Source: JADKAV01 sp963818505 (lineage in GTDB: Bacteria; Actinomycetota; Actinomycetes; S36-B12; UBA10799). From it: 64,000 nucleotides of DNA. The DNA lies in the NCBI GenBank assembly GCA_963818505.1, contig CAWFSJ010000005.1, positions 496,001-560,000 of the forward strand. Reading direction: 5' to 3'. Shown piece by piece: positions 52,000 to 60,313 of the stretch; the first letter of the stretch is position 1; the number at the start of each line of letters is the position of its first letter. Below the pieces are notes generated by a model. That model was not told where the DNA came from, did no database searches, and was given only the letters and a program-made list of their open reading frames with translations. The position numbers and the translations under genes were made by a program.

Positions 52000-52845
52000 T
52001 CACACGTCATCGGTGTTCGGGTCCGCTTCGGCCAGCAGATGAAGGTGCGCCGGCGGATGATCCACGGCCACCGTCGATGTGACCTGCAGATCCGGGCCGA
52101 CATGCAACACTTCGCCAGGCGCGAGCATGCGCCAATCGTCCGAATCGTCAAGCCGCTCGCTGGCGACCAGCACGATTGGCGTCGGCGCATCGCTGTGAAC
52201 CCCGTTGCGGGCCAGATCCGACGTGCCCTGCCAGACGCCGCCGGTGTCCGGGTCCACCACCCGCCGCGCTACGTGCAGCGCCCGCTGGTCGGGGTAGCGC
52301 AACGCCCATAGGTTCCCCGCCGAGGCAACCAGGACGTTGAGCGAGTACATCGGCACATGGTCGGCCAGCCAATTCGCGGCCCGGATGATGCCCGTACCGA
52401 CATCACCGGTGTCTGCGGCGTGCTTGGCGATGAGGGCTGCGTACCGCTCGGAGTCGGTCTGCCCGCGCACCCGGCCAGCCCATTCGCCGAGTTCAGCATC
52501 GACCGCGGCGAGATCCCCGAATCCCCCGTTGTGGGCGACCACCAGCCCGTCGATCAGGAACGGGTGCGTGTTGACCAGCGCATCGTGCCCGGCGGTCGCG
52601 GCCCGAACATGGGTCACAACGGTGCACGCTGACACGGACGTGGCATCCGAGGTGAAGGCGGCGTCGGTGAAGGCGCTGCGCGGCGCCTTGTCCACATGGG
52701 CGATCCCGTCGTGGCCGAACCACCCGATCCCCGCGCCATCCGGATTGCGGTGACTCTCCACCAGCATGCTGTCCGGCGCGTCGAGCAGCCAGTACGTGGC
52801 GCGCACTTCGCGAGCGCCAGCGTTCATTCCGAAGAGGCGACACAT
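52000..52845 (-). CDS. Class II glutamine amidotransferase (EgtC-like)
   Basis: This is 281 residues from ATG 52845, so that Cys2 (MCRLFGMNAG) becomes the N-terminal nucleophile after methionine removal. An in-frame upstream ATG at 52872 would bury that cysteine and is rejected. Ntn-hydrolase features include HRNPDGAGIGWFG, THVRAATAGHDALVNTHPF and VVAHNGGFGD. EgtC hydrolyses the gamma-glutamyl bond in ergothioneine synthesis, but no other egt gene is present, so it may be a general YafJ-type amidohydrolase. Confidence 0.85.
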   Translation of the reverse strand: MCRLFGMNAGAREVRATYWLLDAPDSMLVESHRNPDGAGIGWFGHDGIAHVDKAPRSAFTDAAFTSDATSVSACTVVTHVRAATAGHDALVNTHPFLIDGLVVAHNGGFGDLAAVDAELGEWAGRVRGQTDSERYAALIAKHAADTGDVGTGIIRAANWLADHVPMYSLNVLVASAGNLWALRYPDQRALHVARRVVDPDTGGVWQGTSDLARNGVHSDAPTPIVLVASERLDDSDDWRMLAPGEVLHVGPDLQVTSTVAVDHPPAHLHLLAEADPNTDDV

Positions 52846-52979
52846 GGCTTGAGTCTGCCCCCGTGCTGGCATCGATGGAGCCTCGGTGACGCTTTTGTGG
52901 AGGTTTGGTTTCGGCAGCGAATGACCATTTGAGGACGGTCAGTTTCGGAATACTCTGATGGTGTCGAAGGAGGCATGAA

Positions 52980-53654
52980 ATGCAAGCGCAGCCCTGGGTA
53001 GTTGCGCTCGGATGCTTCACGGCTGGCACCTTGGCCGCGATGGGCATCGCGAACGCAGTATCTGCACCAACGAAGGTCCCCGACTCCACCACAGGGGTCA
53101 TCACCGCATGCATGGTGAAGAAGACCGGTGACGTCCGCTTCATCAACGCGCAAAAGGGCGCCACCTGCACCAAGAAGGAGAAGAAGATCACCTTCAACCA
53201 GACCGGACCGCAGGGTCTTCAAGGCCCGGCTGGCGTACAGGGTGAGCGCGGCCCGAGCAATGGGTACGTGGCGCAGCGCACGACAGCGAAGTCGCTGGGC
53301 GAACTGGTACTGGTCGGTGGCAACGACATCGCCAAACTGACGCTGCCCGCCGGCACGTACATGATCAACGCCAACACCAGCGTCAGGGCGACGAGCATCG
53401 AGACGTCCTCGATCACTTGCCGACTGGACTCCGTAACCGGCACGCTGACCGACACCCACGCAGTTTGGACCGTCTCAGCTACAAACAGGTACCAACCGTT
53501 CGCCCTCGCGGCCACGTACACGAACACGGCCGAGGGATCGGTGAGCCTCACGTGCTGGCCGTCTGACGGTGTCGTGATGGGATTCGACGGGGCCGCCGAA
53601 GCTAACGGCGGAACAATGACCGCCACCCGCGTGGCCGAACTCACCGGTCCGTGA
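52980..53654 (+). CDS. Secreted protein with a short collagen-like segment
   Basis: This 224-residue protein has a signal or anchor peptide (residues 1-28). A short region has Gly-X-Y triplets (GPQGLQGPAGVQGERGPS, about 80-97) and is followed by a beta-rich C-terminal domain with two cysteines. Triplets are too few for a long fibre but enough for trimerisation. A strong GAAGGAGG ribosome-binding site precedes ATG 52980. A terminator hairpin follows. The function is unknown, probably a surface or adhesive protein. Confidence 0.8.
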   Translation: MQAQPWVVALGCFTAGTLAAMGIANAVSAPTKVPDSTTGVITACMVKKTGDVRFINAQKGATCTKKEKKITFNQTGPQGLQGPAGVQGERGPSNGYVAQRTTAKSLGELVLVGGNDIAKLTLPAGTYMINANTSVRATSIETSSITCRLDSVTGTLTDTHAVWTVSATNRYQPFALAATYTNTAEGSVSLTCWPSDGVVMGFDGAAEANGGTMTATRVAELTGP

Positions 53655-53665
53655 TCCACACCGGC

Positions 53666-53700
53666 GCCGCTGTGACGACCGGAGGGGGCGTCACAGCGGC
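53666..53700 (+). terminator. GC-rich hairpin after the collagen-like gene
   Basis: Perfect 12-bp arms GCCGCTGTGACG (53666-53677) and CGTCACAGCGGC (53689-53700) surround an 11-nt loop. No T-tract follows, as is common in high-GC actinobacteria. Confidence 0.75.
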
Positions 53701-53988
53701 CGTCGTTCGACCCAAGATGCGCAGTCCTCGCCGGACGCTGGACGAACACCATGCCCCATGAGCAAGGCAATCCGCCCGGGAAGCCTCTCGCGAGGACGGC
53801 ACTTCGTTGGTGCTTGGCGCCGGGGCGCAAGCGCGAGCTTTGAGAAGAAGTCCCATCAACACGCCGGGAGCCAGACGTACTTCTTCACAGAAGCGATTCG
53901 GCGGTTTTCGCCGGACGTGAGGCACCCGACACTGGGCGAGCCCAACAAGGTCCCCATGTGATCTGCACCACCCCCGGGGTTGCCGGAA
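53701..53988. other. Intergenic stretch without a convincing gene
   Basis: An ATG at 53758 opens a 67-codon frame, but its composition is unlike neighbouring genes and it has no family features, so I leave it uncalled. The rest is probably 5' regulatory DNA for the dehydrogenase. Confidence 0.5.
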
Positions 53989-54027
53989 GTTACCGGCGAG
54001 TAGCATTATTAGTTACTGACGGGTAAC
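53989..54027. promoter_or_regulatory. Tandem palindromic operators upstream of fadE
   Basis: GTTACCGGCGAGTAGC (53989-54004) and GTTACTGACGGGTAAC (54012-54027) are both 16 bp and lie 23 bp apart centre to centre. The second has perfect GTTAC/GTAAC arms. The TTAC-N6-GTAA form resembles sites bound by TetR-type fatty-acid regulators. The dehydrogenase begins 48 bp downstream. Confidence 0.6.
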
Positions 54028-54075
54028 ACGACCCGCCCCGCCCTTTGGCGGTGCTTGAAACGGGAGCAAAAACCG

Positions 54076-55917
54076 GTGAGCCACTACAAGAGCAACCTGC
54101 GCGACATCGAGTTCAACCTGTTCGAGGTCTTCGGCGGCGCCGAGCGGATGGGCACGGCCCCCTTCGAGGACATCGACGTCGACACCGCCAAGGATTTCCT
54201 CAAGAACACAGAGACCTTGGCCACGGGCATCCTGTCCGACACCTTCGCCTCGGCCGACCGCAACCCGCCGGTCTACGACCCGGCCACGTACTCGGTCACC
54301 ATGCCCGAGGACTTCAAGAAGGCCTACCAGGCCCTGATGGACTCCGAGGGCTGGCGCTTGGAGATCCCCGAGGGCCTCGGCGGGATCAACTGCCCGCCCA
54401 GCCTGCGGTGGGCCGTCGCTGAGCTCGTGCTCGGCGCCAACCCCGCGGCGTTCATGTACATGTCCGGCCCGGGCTTCGCCGGAATTCTCTACAACATCGG
54501 CAACGAAGACCAGAAGAAGATGGCCGAGCGTATGATCGACGGCCAGTGGGGCGCCACCATGGTGCTCACCGAGCCCGACGCCGGATCCGACGTTGGCGCA
54601 GGGCGCGCCAAGGCCTTCGACAATGGCGACGGCACCTGGCGCATCGAGGGCGTGAAGCGCTTCATCACCTCGGCCGAACACGACATGAGCGACAACATCA
54701 TCCACCTTGTGCTTGCTCGGCCCGAAGGCGTCGAGGGCGCGGGCGGCGCCGGCACCAAGGGTCTGAGCCTGTTCGTCGTGCCCAAGTACATGTTCGACAT
54801 CGAGACAGGCGAACTCGGCGCACGCAACGGCGCCTACGTGACCAACGTCGAGAAGAAGATGGGCCTCAAGGTCTCTACGACCTGCGAGATCACCTTCGGC
54901 GACAAGGAGCCGGCGATCGGCTACCTGGTGGGGGACACCCACGAGGGCATCGCCCAGATGTTCAAGGTCATCGAGTACGCCCGCATGATGGTCGGCACGA
55001 AGGCCATCGCCACCCTTGGCACCGGCTACCTCAACGCGCTGGACTACGCGAAGAACCGTCTGCAGGGCGCCGACTTGACTCAGATGCTGGACAAGACCGC
55101 CCCGCGCGTGTCGATCATCCACCACCCGGACGTGCGTCGATCGTTGATGCTGCAGAAGAGCTACGCCGAAGGTATGCGCGCACTGGTGATGTACACCGCG
55201 ATGTGGCAGGACAAGGTTGCCCAGGCGCGACTGACCGGCGGCGAGGACGACATGGCCGAACGGATCAACGACCTGCTGCTGCCCATCGTCAAGGGCGTGG
55301 GCTCCGAGCGCTCCTACGAGATGCTCGCGCAGTCGTTGCAGACGCTCGGTGGCTCGGGCTACCTGCAGGACTACCCGATCGAGCAGTACATCCGTGATGC
55401 CAAGATCGATACCTTGTACGAGGGCACCACTGCGATCCAGGGTCTGGACTTCTTCTTCCGCAAGATGGTCCGTGACCAGTTCCAGGCGATCACGAAGGTG
55501 GCCGCGGAGATCACCGAGACCGTCAAGAACACCGGCGACGGGGATCAGCTGGCCGCAGAACGCGAACTTCTGGGCAAGGCCCTTGAGGACGTCCAGGGCC
55601 TGATCGGCTCATTGGGCGGATGGGCGATGGCCTCGCAGAAGGAGATCGAGGAGATCTACAAGGTCGGCCTGAACACCACGCGACTGCTGATGGCGGTCGG
55701 CGACCTGATCATCGGCTGGCTGCTGCTGCGTCAGGCCGAGGTGGCCGGCGCCGCCCTCGAGTCGGGGGCTTCGGCCAAGGACCAGGAGTTCTACAAGGGC
55801 AAGATCGCCGCTGCCAAGTGGTTCGCCCAGAACCGTTTGCCGCTGCTCGCGGGCGAGCGCCTGGCTGCTGAGACGACCAACCTCGAGATCATGGAGCTGT
55901 CCGAGGACGCCTTCTGA
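54076..55917 (+). CDS. Acyl-CoA dehydrogenase, FadE5-like
   Basis: This is 613 residues from GTG 54076, close to the 611 residues of mycobacterial FadE5. The active-site region MVLTEPDAGSDVGAG and C-terminal LGGSGYLQDYPIEQYIRD are standard. The extra C-terminal domain of this subfamily is present (from about 455). The ACGGGAG site 10 nt upstream supports GTG 54076 over an earlier in-frame TTG. It should oxidise acyl-CoAs in beta-oxidation. Tandem palindromes upstream suggest repression when fatty acids are absent. It is related in length and layout to the enzyme at 10608-12392. Confidence 0.93.
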   Translation: MSHYKSNLRDIEFNLFEVFGGAERMGTAPFEDIDVDTAKDFLKNTETLATGILSDTFASADRNPPVYDPATYSVTMPEDFKKAYQALMDSEGWRLEIPEGLGGINCPPSLRWAVAELVLGANPAAFMYMSGPGFAGILYNIGNEDQKKMAERMIDGQWGATMVLTEPDAGSDVGAGRAKAFDNGDGTWRIEGVKRFITSAEHDMSDNIIHLVLARPEGVEGAGGAGTKGLSLFVVPKYMFDIETGELGARNGAYVTNVEKKMGLKVSTTCEITFGDKEPAIGYLVGDTHEGIAQMFKVIEYARMMVGTKAIATLGTGYLNALDYAKNRLQGADLTQMLDKTAPRVSIIHHPDVRRSLMLQKSYAEGMRALVMYTAMWQDKVAQARLTGGEDDMAERINDLLLPIVKGVGSERSYEMLAQSLQTLGGSGYLQDYPIEQYIRDAKIDTLYEGTTAIQGLDFFFRKMVRDQFQAITKVAAEITETVKNTGDGDQLAAERELLGKALEDVQGLIGSLGGWAMASQKEIEEIYKVGLNTTRLLMAVGDLIIGWLLLRQAEVAGAALESGASAKDQEFYKGKIAAAKWFAQNRLPLLAGERLAAETTNLEIMELSEDAF

Positions 55918-56159
55918 TCGGTTGATCCGACCCGGCACCCCGGTCACCCGTTGCGGTGGCCGGGGTGCCGTGCGTTCGGTGGGCGTGGGGTCGACTGTCC
56001 GGATGTGCAGGTTGATCAAGGCCGCAGGGATCTCCCTTCGGCGCAAAGACGCCGCAACCTGAATGAGCCTGCGAATCCGAGCGCGCAGGACCTGTTGCAG
56101 CCGCCTCGCCGCTCAGGTTCTGTCAAACAGCCAAGGTGGGGTGCGCCAGCCGCCACGGT

Positions 56160-56432
56160 GGGAATTGTGGTTTGCGGACCACCAGATTGCCTGAAAACCC
56201 CAAAGGTTGCCCGGGCGAACCCGCCGACCGGTGAGAAATGTGGTTTGCGGACCACCAGACTGCCTGAAAACCCCAAAGGTTGCCCGGGCGAACCCGCCGC
56301 CGGTGAGAAATGTGGTTTGCGGACCACCAGATCGCCTGAAAACCCCAAAGGTTGCCCGGGCGAACCCGCCGCCGGTGAGAAATGTGGTTTGCGGACCACC
56401 AGATCGCCTGAAAACCCCAAAGGTTGCCCGGG
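56160..56432 (-). repeat. Family-B intergenic repeats, cluster 4 (four tandem units, reversed)
   Basis: Four units with periods of 73, 72 and 72 bp (TGTGGTTTGCGG starts at 56166, 56239, 56311, 56383) share GAAAACCCCAAAGGTTGCCCGGG. Relative to clusters 1-3 they lie on the opposite strand: the complement reads TTTGGGGTTTTCAGGC ... CCGCAAACCACA, aligning with cluster 3. Confidence 0.88.
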
Positions 56433-56463
56433 CCCCGCCGACCTACCACCGTGTGGGCAGGAT

Positions 56464-56763
56464 TCAGCCGATCTTGAGCCAGCGGAAGGCGTGGGTCTTC
56501 TCGCGGCCGAGGGTGACCTTGACCCGGTAGGACGCAGCGCCGTTGGTCGGCTTGGCGTTGCAGTAGAAGACCGCACCCCTGGTCCAGTTCGATCGTGCGG
56601 GGCACTTCACAGTCGCCTTCTGCTTCACGACCTCTTTGATCTGGCTCTCAATAGCGTTCTGGACGGCCTTGCGGGGGAAGCTGCCCGCCATCGCCGGGGC
56701 ACTGAACAGAAGCGGGGCCACCACAGTGGTGGCGATGGAAACGGTGACGACGGTCTTGCGCAT
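56464..56763 (-). CDS. Small secreted DUF4333-like protein
   Basis: This 99-residue protein has a signal peptide (1-27, SAPAMAGS). The mature part has a Cys pair in VKCPARSNWTRGAVFYCNA and a following RVKVTLGRE strand, resembling the DUF4333 pattern. Other Cys residues are absent, so one disulfide is likely. ATG 56763 has a GGAGA ribosome-binding site. The function is unknown. Confidence 0.75.
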   Translation of the reverse strand: MRKTVVTVSIATTVVAPLLFSAPAMAGSFPRKAVQNAIESQIKEVVKQKATVKCPARSNWTRGAVFYCNAKPTNGAASYRVKVTLGREKTHAFRWLKIG

Positions 56764-56891
56764 AACGGTCTCCTCGCGGGGTCGTGAGGCGATCGTACAG
56801 CGCACAGCCGCGCCGGATAGCGGCCTGCATCAGATCGTGACACGGGCCCGAGGTGCTTGCCGCCTCCGGCGCAGTGGGCCACGTTGGGCAC

Positions 56892-57716
56892 ATGAGTACA
56901 ACACCTGCCAACGATCACGGAGGGGAGCCGATGCTCCAGTGGCTCAATCGCCACTACAGAGCATCGGACCTCGACGCCCAGCAGTTCGACGACTCGTCCC
57001 TGGAGTACCGCAGGCTCTTCAGCGAGGTCTGGGGGACGTTCTTGCTGGTCGTCGTCGCTGTTGGCGGCGGGGTGGTCGGCGCGCAGGCCTTCGGATCCGA
57101 CCTGACCTTGGCCATGAAAGCGCTCGCGCCCGGGATGATGGTCATGGGCATCATCTTCTTCATGGGCACCGTCAGTGGCGCGCACCTCAACCCCGCGGTC
57201 ACGTTGGCCTTCGCAATGCGCGGCAACTTCCCATGGATACGCGTTCCGGGTTACATCGTCGCCCAGTTCATCGGCGCCACCCTGGCGTGCCTGTTCCTGC
57301 AGTGGACGTTCGGGGACGTCATGGCAGGGGCCACCCTGCCGGCATCCGGGGTCAGCGCCCCAACGGCGGCGCTCATGGAGGGCCTGCTCACGCTCGGCCT
57401 GGTGAGCGTCATCCTGGGCACCGCCACGGGTGCCCGCAACATCGGAATCGCGGGTGCGATCGCGGTCGGGTCCTACATCGGTCTGGTGTCGGTGTGGGGT
57501 GCCCCGGTGAGCGGCGCGTCCATGAACCCGATGCGCTCCCTGGCCCCCGCCCTAGTGGGCTGGGACTTCTCCAACTACTGGGTCTACGTGGTCGGACCAC
57601 TAATCGGCGCGATGCTCGCCGTGGTGTTTGAACGGATTCTGCGGGGGGCTCCCACCAAGGGCGGCGCGCTCGCGGCGCAAGGGATCCTTGCCCCCGACGA
57701 CACCTCGGCGCTATAG
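56892..57716 (+). CDS. Aquaporin/glycerol-facilitator (MIP family)
   Basis: This 274-residue protein has six membrane helices. The first NPA motif is in GAHLNPAVT near residue 105. The second half carries GASMNPMRSLAP, with NPM in place of NPA. It should conduct water or small uncharged solutes. The start is ATG 56892 or ATG 56931, where the N-terminal extension is the only difference. It is followed 4 bp later by a K+ channel, so the two may be osmotically co-regulated. Confidence 0.9.
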   Translation: MSTTPANDHGGEPMLQWLNRHYRASDLDAQQFDDSSLEYRRLFSEVWGTFLLVVVAVGGGVVGAQAFGSDLTLAMKALAPGMMVMGIIFFMGTVSGAHLNPAVTLAFAMRGNFPWIRVPGYIVAQFIGATLACLFLQWTFGDVMAGATLPASGVSAPTAALMEGLLTLGLVSVILGTATGARNIGIAGAIAVGSYIGLVSVWGAPVSGASMNPMRSLAPALVGWDFSNYWVYVVGPLIGAMLAVVFERILRGAPTKGGALAAQGILAPDDTSAL

Positions 57717-57720
57717 CCCG

Positions 57721-58431
57721 ATGCCCCGCAACACAGCCATGGCCGCGATCGCGGACCGAGACGCCGCCAACAAGTACGGAGTGGTGTTGGCGTTGCTTGC
57801 GCTCACGTACATCACCTCGGCCACCGTTGAAGGCACCAGTGCGACGGCGCTGATCATGCTCGTCCAACTGGTCACCTTGTTCCTGACGTTTTCAGCGTCG
57901 GAATCTCCAAGAGCCCGGCGCCTCGCCGGGATCGCCTGCATCGTGGTGGCGGTTCTGATCACCGCCACCTGGTTGACAGGCATGGCCCTCTCCTTCGACC
58001 AGACAGCGCTGAAACTGCTGTCGGCGGTCAGCGTCGTGTTGTACCTGGTGGCGCCTGCCGTGATCCTGCGACACCTCCTGCGCCGCACCATGGTCGACGG
58101 CCGCACGATCCTGGGCGGCATCTGCATCTACTTCATGCTCGGCATGATGTTCGCGTTCACCTACCGCACGATCTCGCTGTGGCAGACCACCCCACCGTTC
58201 TTCGGTGACGGCGGCGCAGGTGACAACGCGAACTTCTTGTTCTTCAGCTTCATCACGCTTACGACGACCGGCTACGGCAACCTCGTCCCCGCCACGAACC
58301 CCGGGCAGTCGCTGGCCGTGCTCGAGGCGATCATTGGGCAGCTCTTCCTCGTCACGGCCTTGGCCAAGATCGTCAACGCGTGGCACGTACCGGGGCTGTC
58401 CACCCCTGCCAAGCCCGCCGCCGACGAGTGA
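57721..58431 (+). CDS. Two-pore-domain-type potassium channel subunit
   Basis: This is a 236-residue membrane protein with six or so hydrophobic segments. The C-terminal part forms a pore: FFSFITLTTTGYGNLVP contains the K+ selectivity filter TTTGYGN. An N-terminal domain of about four helices precedes it. No RCK domain is present. It should conduct K+. The ATG at 57721 lies 4 bp after the aquaporin stop. Confidence 0.88.
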   Translation: MPRNTAMAAIADRDAANKYGVVLALLALTYITSATVEGTSATALIMLVQLVTLFLTFSASESPRARRLAGIACIVVAVLITATWLTGMALSFDQTALKLLSAVSVVLYLVAPAVILRHLLRRTMVDGRTILGGICIYFMLGMMFAFTYRTISLWQTTPPFFGDGGAGDNANFLFFSFITLTTTGYGNLVPATNPGQSLAVLEAIIGQLFLVTALAKIVNAWHVPGLSTPAKPAADE

Positions 58432-58460
58432 ACGGGCGCTGCGTCGGGCAGGCTGAGCCC

Positions 58461-59201
58461 ATGCGAACGCTCGCGCTCGACTGCGGTGGATCCGGGATCA
58501 AGGGCTCGGTCGTGGATGCCGACGCACAACTGTTGGCCGAACGCATACGAGTCAAGACGCCTTACCCCCTGCCGCCTGCGCGGTTCATCGGGGTCCTTCA
58601 GGAGATCGCCTCCGCGATGCCCGCGTTCGACCGGGTCACCGTGGGGATCCCCGGCATGATCCGCCACGGGGTCGTGATCTCCACACCCCACTACCCGAAC
58701 CTGCACGGGCCCTACACGCACAAGGACCCCGAACTGGACCGGGCTTGGCGCAACTGGGACGCCACGGCGGCCCTCGAACAGGCCTTCGGCAAACCGGTGC
58801 GGGTGCTCAACGATGCGGAGGTGCAGGGCGCGGCGGTCATCAAACGCTCCGGCCTCGAGGTGATGTTCACCCTCGGAACGGGCCTGGGCTGCGCGGTGTA
58901 CGACGACGGTCGACTGGCCCCACACCTGGAGATGTCACATGCTCCGGTTCGCAAGGGTTTCACCTACGACACCTGGATGGGCAAGGCGCAACTGAAGAGA
59001 CTCGGACCGCAGAAGTGGTCCAAGCGGATCCTGGCCACTGTGGACGGATTGCGCCCAGTATTCGGCTGGGACCACCTGTTCGTCGGAGGCGGCAACGCCA
59101 AGAAGCTCGCCGTCGAACTCGGCGAGGACGTGACTGTCGTGGCGAACGTCGCTGGAATCCTTGGCGGTGTGCGGGTGTGGGACCTGGATATGGCACGGTG
59201 A
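58461..59201 (+). CDS. ppgK: Polyphosphate glucokinase
   Basis: This 246-residue ROK-family kinase starts at ATG 58461. It has the phosphate-binding motif LDCGGSGIKGSVVD, the substrate region PNLHGPYTHK, NDAEVQGAA, and a final phosphate 2 motif LGTGLGCAVYDD. PpgK phosphorylates glucose with polyphosphate or ATP. Together with PPK2 and PPi-type PFK it fits a polyphosphate-linked glycolysis. It is followed closely by the flippase-like gene on the same strand. Confidence 0.93.
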   Translation: MRTLALDCGGSGIKGSVVDADAQLLAERIRVKTPYPLPPARFIGVLQEIASAMPAFDRVTVGIPGMIRHGVVISTPHYPNLHGPYTHKDPELDRAWRNWDATAALEQAFGKPVRVLNDAEVQGAAVIKRSGLEVMFTLGTGLGCAVYDDGRLAPHLEMSHAPVRKGFTYDTWMGKAQLKRLGPQKWSKRILATVDGLRPVFGWDHLFVGGGNAKKLAVELGEDVTVVANVAGILGGVRVWDLDMAR

Positions 59202-59205
59202 TCTG

Positions 59206-60273
59206 GTGACCGAAGACGCCGCTGCGACTCCCGCCGAACCGGAGATCCCGAAACTCGACAAGAAGAAGAGCATCATCGCCGGTGTCATCACCGTCGTGAC
59301 GCTTGTCATCGTGTTCGCGGGCATCCTGCCAAAACTGGGCAACTACTCCGACGCCTGGGACTCAGTGCAGGCGATGAGCAACCTGGACAAGGCGTCCCTG
59401 CTTGTCGCAATCGTGGTCAACCTGTGGGTCTACGTCTTCCCCCTCATGGCAGCCATCCCGGGGCTGAAGTACAACCCCGCGTTCGTCGTGCGCCAGACCT
59501 CCTTCACGATCTCGAACGCCGTTCCGGCCGGTGGGGCGGTCGGTCTGGGCGTGCAGTACGCGATGTTGGCCGGCTACCGGGTGAGTTCGGCGGCAGCCAC
59601 CACCGGCATCGCCATCACCAGCGTCTGGAGCGTCTTCATGACGCTGGGACTGCCGGTGATCGGAGTGGTACTCCTGCTGCTGAGTGGGGAGAACCCGCAG
59701 CAGTACCTGACCGCAGCGATCGTGGGTCTGTTGGCGATCGGTGGCGCCGTGCTCGTCTTCGCGCTGATCCTGCGCAGCGAGGACCTGGCCCGCAAGATCG
59801 GGGGGTTGGGGCAGAAGTTGGCGAACCCCATCCTGCACCGTATGCACAAGGAATACGACGTCGTGACCGAAGTCGTGGAGTTCCGCTCGCAGATCGTCGG
59901 GGTTGTCTCCAAGCACTGGATCTCGATCACCGCCTCCAACTTCGGGATGATCTTCGGACAGTTCCTGATCCTCTTCGTGGCCATCCGGGCGGTGTCTGAC
60001 GGCAGGTCCTCGGGCTTGACGGCGGCCGAGGCCTTCGCGGCCTTCGCGATCTCACGGCTGGGCACGATGATCCCCCTGACACCCGGTGGACTTGGCACTG
60101 TGGACGCGGCGTTGACGGCCTTGCTGGTGTCCTTCGGCATGGACCAGAACGATGCGCTGGCCGCGACCTTGGTCTGGCGGGCGTGCTCGTGGGTGCCGCA
60201 GATCTTCCTGGGTGTCGGCACGTTCCTGTGGTGGCGGGCCCACGCGCACAAGAACCCTGCGACGACTACCTGA
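59206..60273 (+). CDS. UPF0104 / LPG-synthase-TM family membrane protein
   Basis: This is 355 residues from GTG 59206, four bases after the ppgK stop. About eight to ten membrane helices carry the family motifs AVPAGGAVGLGVQYAML and MIPLTPGGLGTVDAALTALL. The family includes the transmembrane part of lysyl-phosphatidylglycerol synthases and lipid flippase-like proteins. No catalytic LPG synthase domain is present. A short cytoplasmic acidic N-terminus precedes helix 1. Confidence 0.87.
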   Translation: MTEDAAATPAEPEIPKLDKKKSIIAGVITVVTLVIVFAGILPKLGNYSDAWDSVQAMSNLDKASLLVAIVVNLWVYVFPLMAAIPGLKYNPAFVVRQTSFTISNAVPAGGAVGLGVQYAMLAGYRVSSAAATTGIAITSVWSVFMTLGLPVIGVVLLLLSGENPQQYLTAAIVGLLAIGGAVLVFALILRSEDLARKIGGLGQKLANPILHRMHKEYDVVTEVVEFRSQIVGVVSKHWISITASNFGMIFGQFLILFVAIRAVSDGRSSGLTAAEAFAAFAISRLGTMIPLTPGGLGTVDAALTALLVSFGMDQNDALAATLVWRACSWVPQIFLGVGTFLWWRAHAHKNPATTT

Positions 60274-60301
60274 CCCGGTTCCCGCAGGACCAGCCCCGAC
60301 G

Positions 60302-60307
60302 TAGGCT
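60302..60307 (+). promoter_or_regulatory. -10 box TAGGCT, leaderless start
   Basis: TAGGCT ends 6 nt before ATG 60314. Confidence 0.6.
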
Positions 60308-60313
60308 CGACCC

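Noticed and set aside
53758..53961. A 67-codon frame before the FadE5-like gene
   Set aside because: No ribosome-binding site, no domain, and composition unlike the neighbouring genes.
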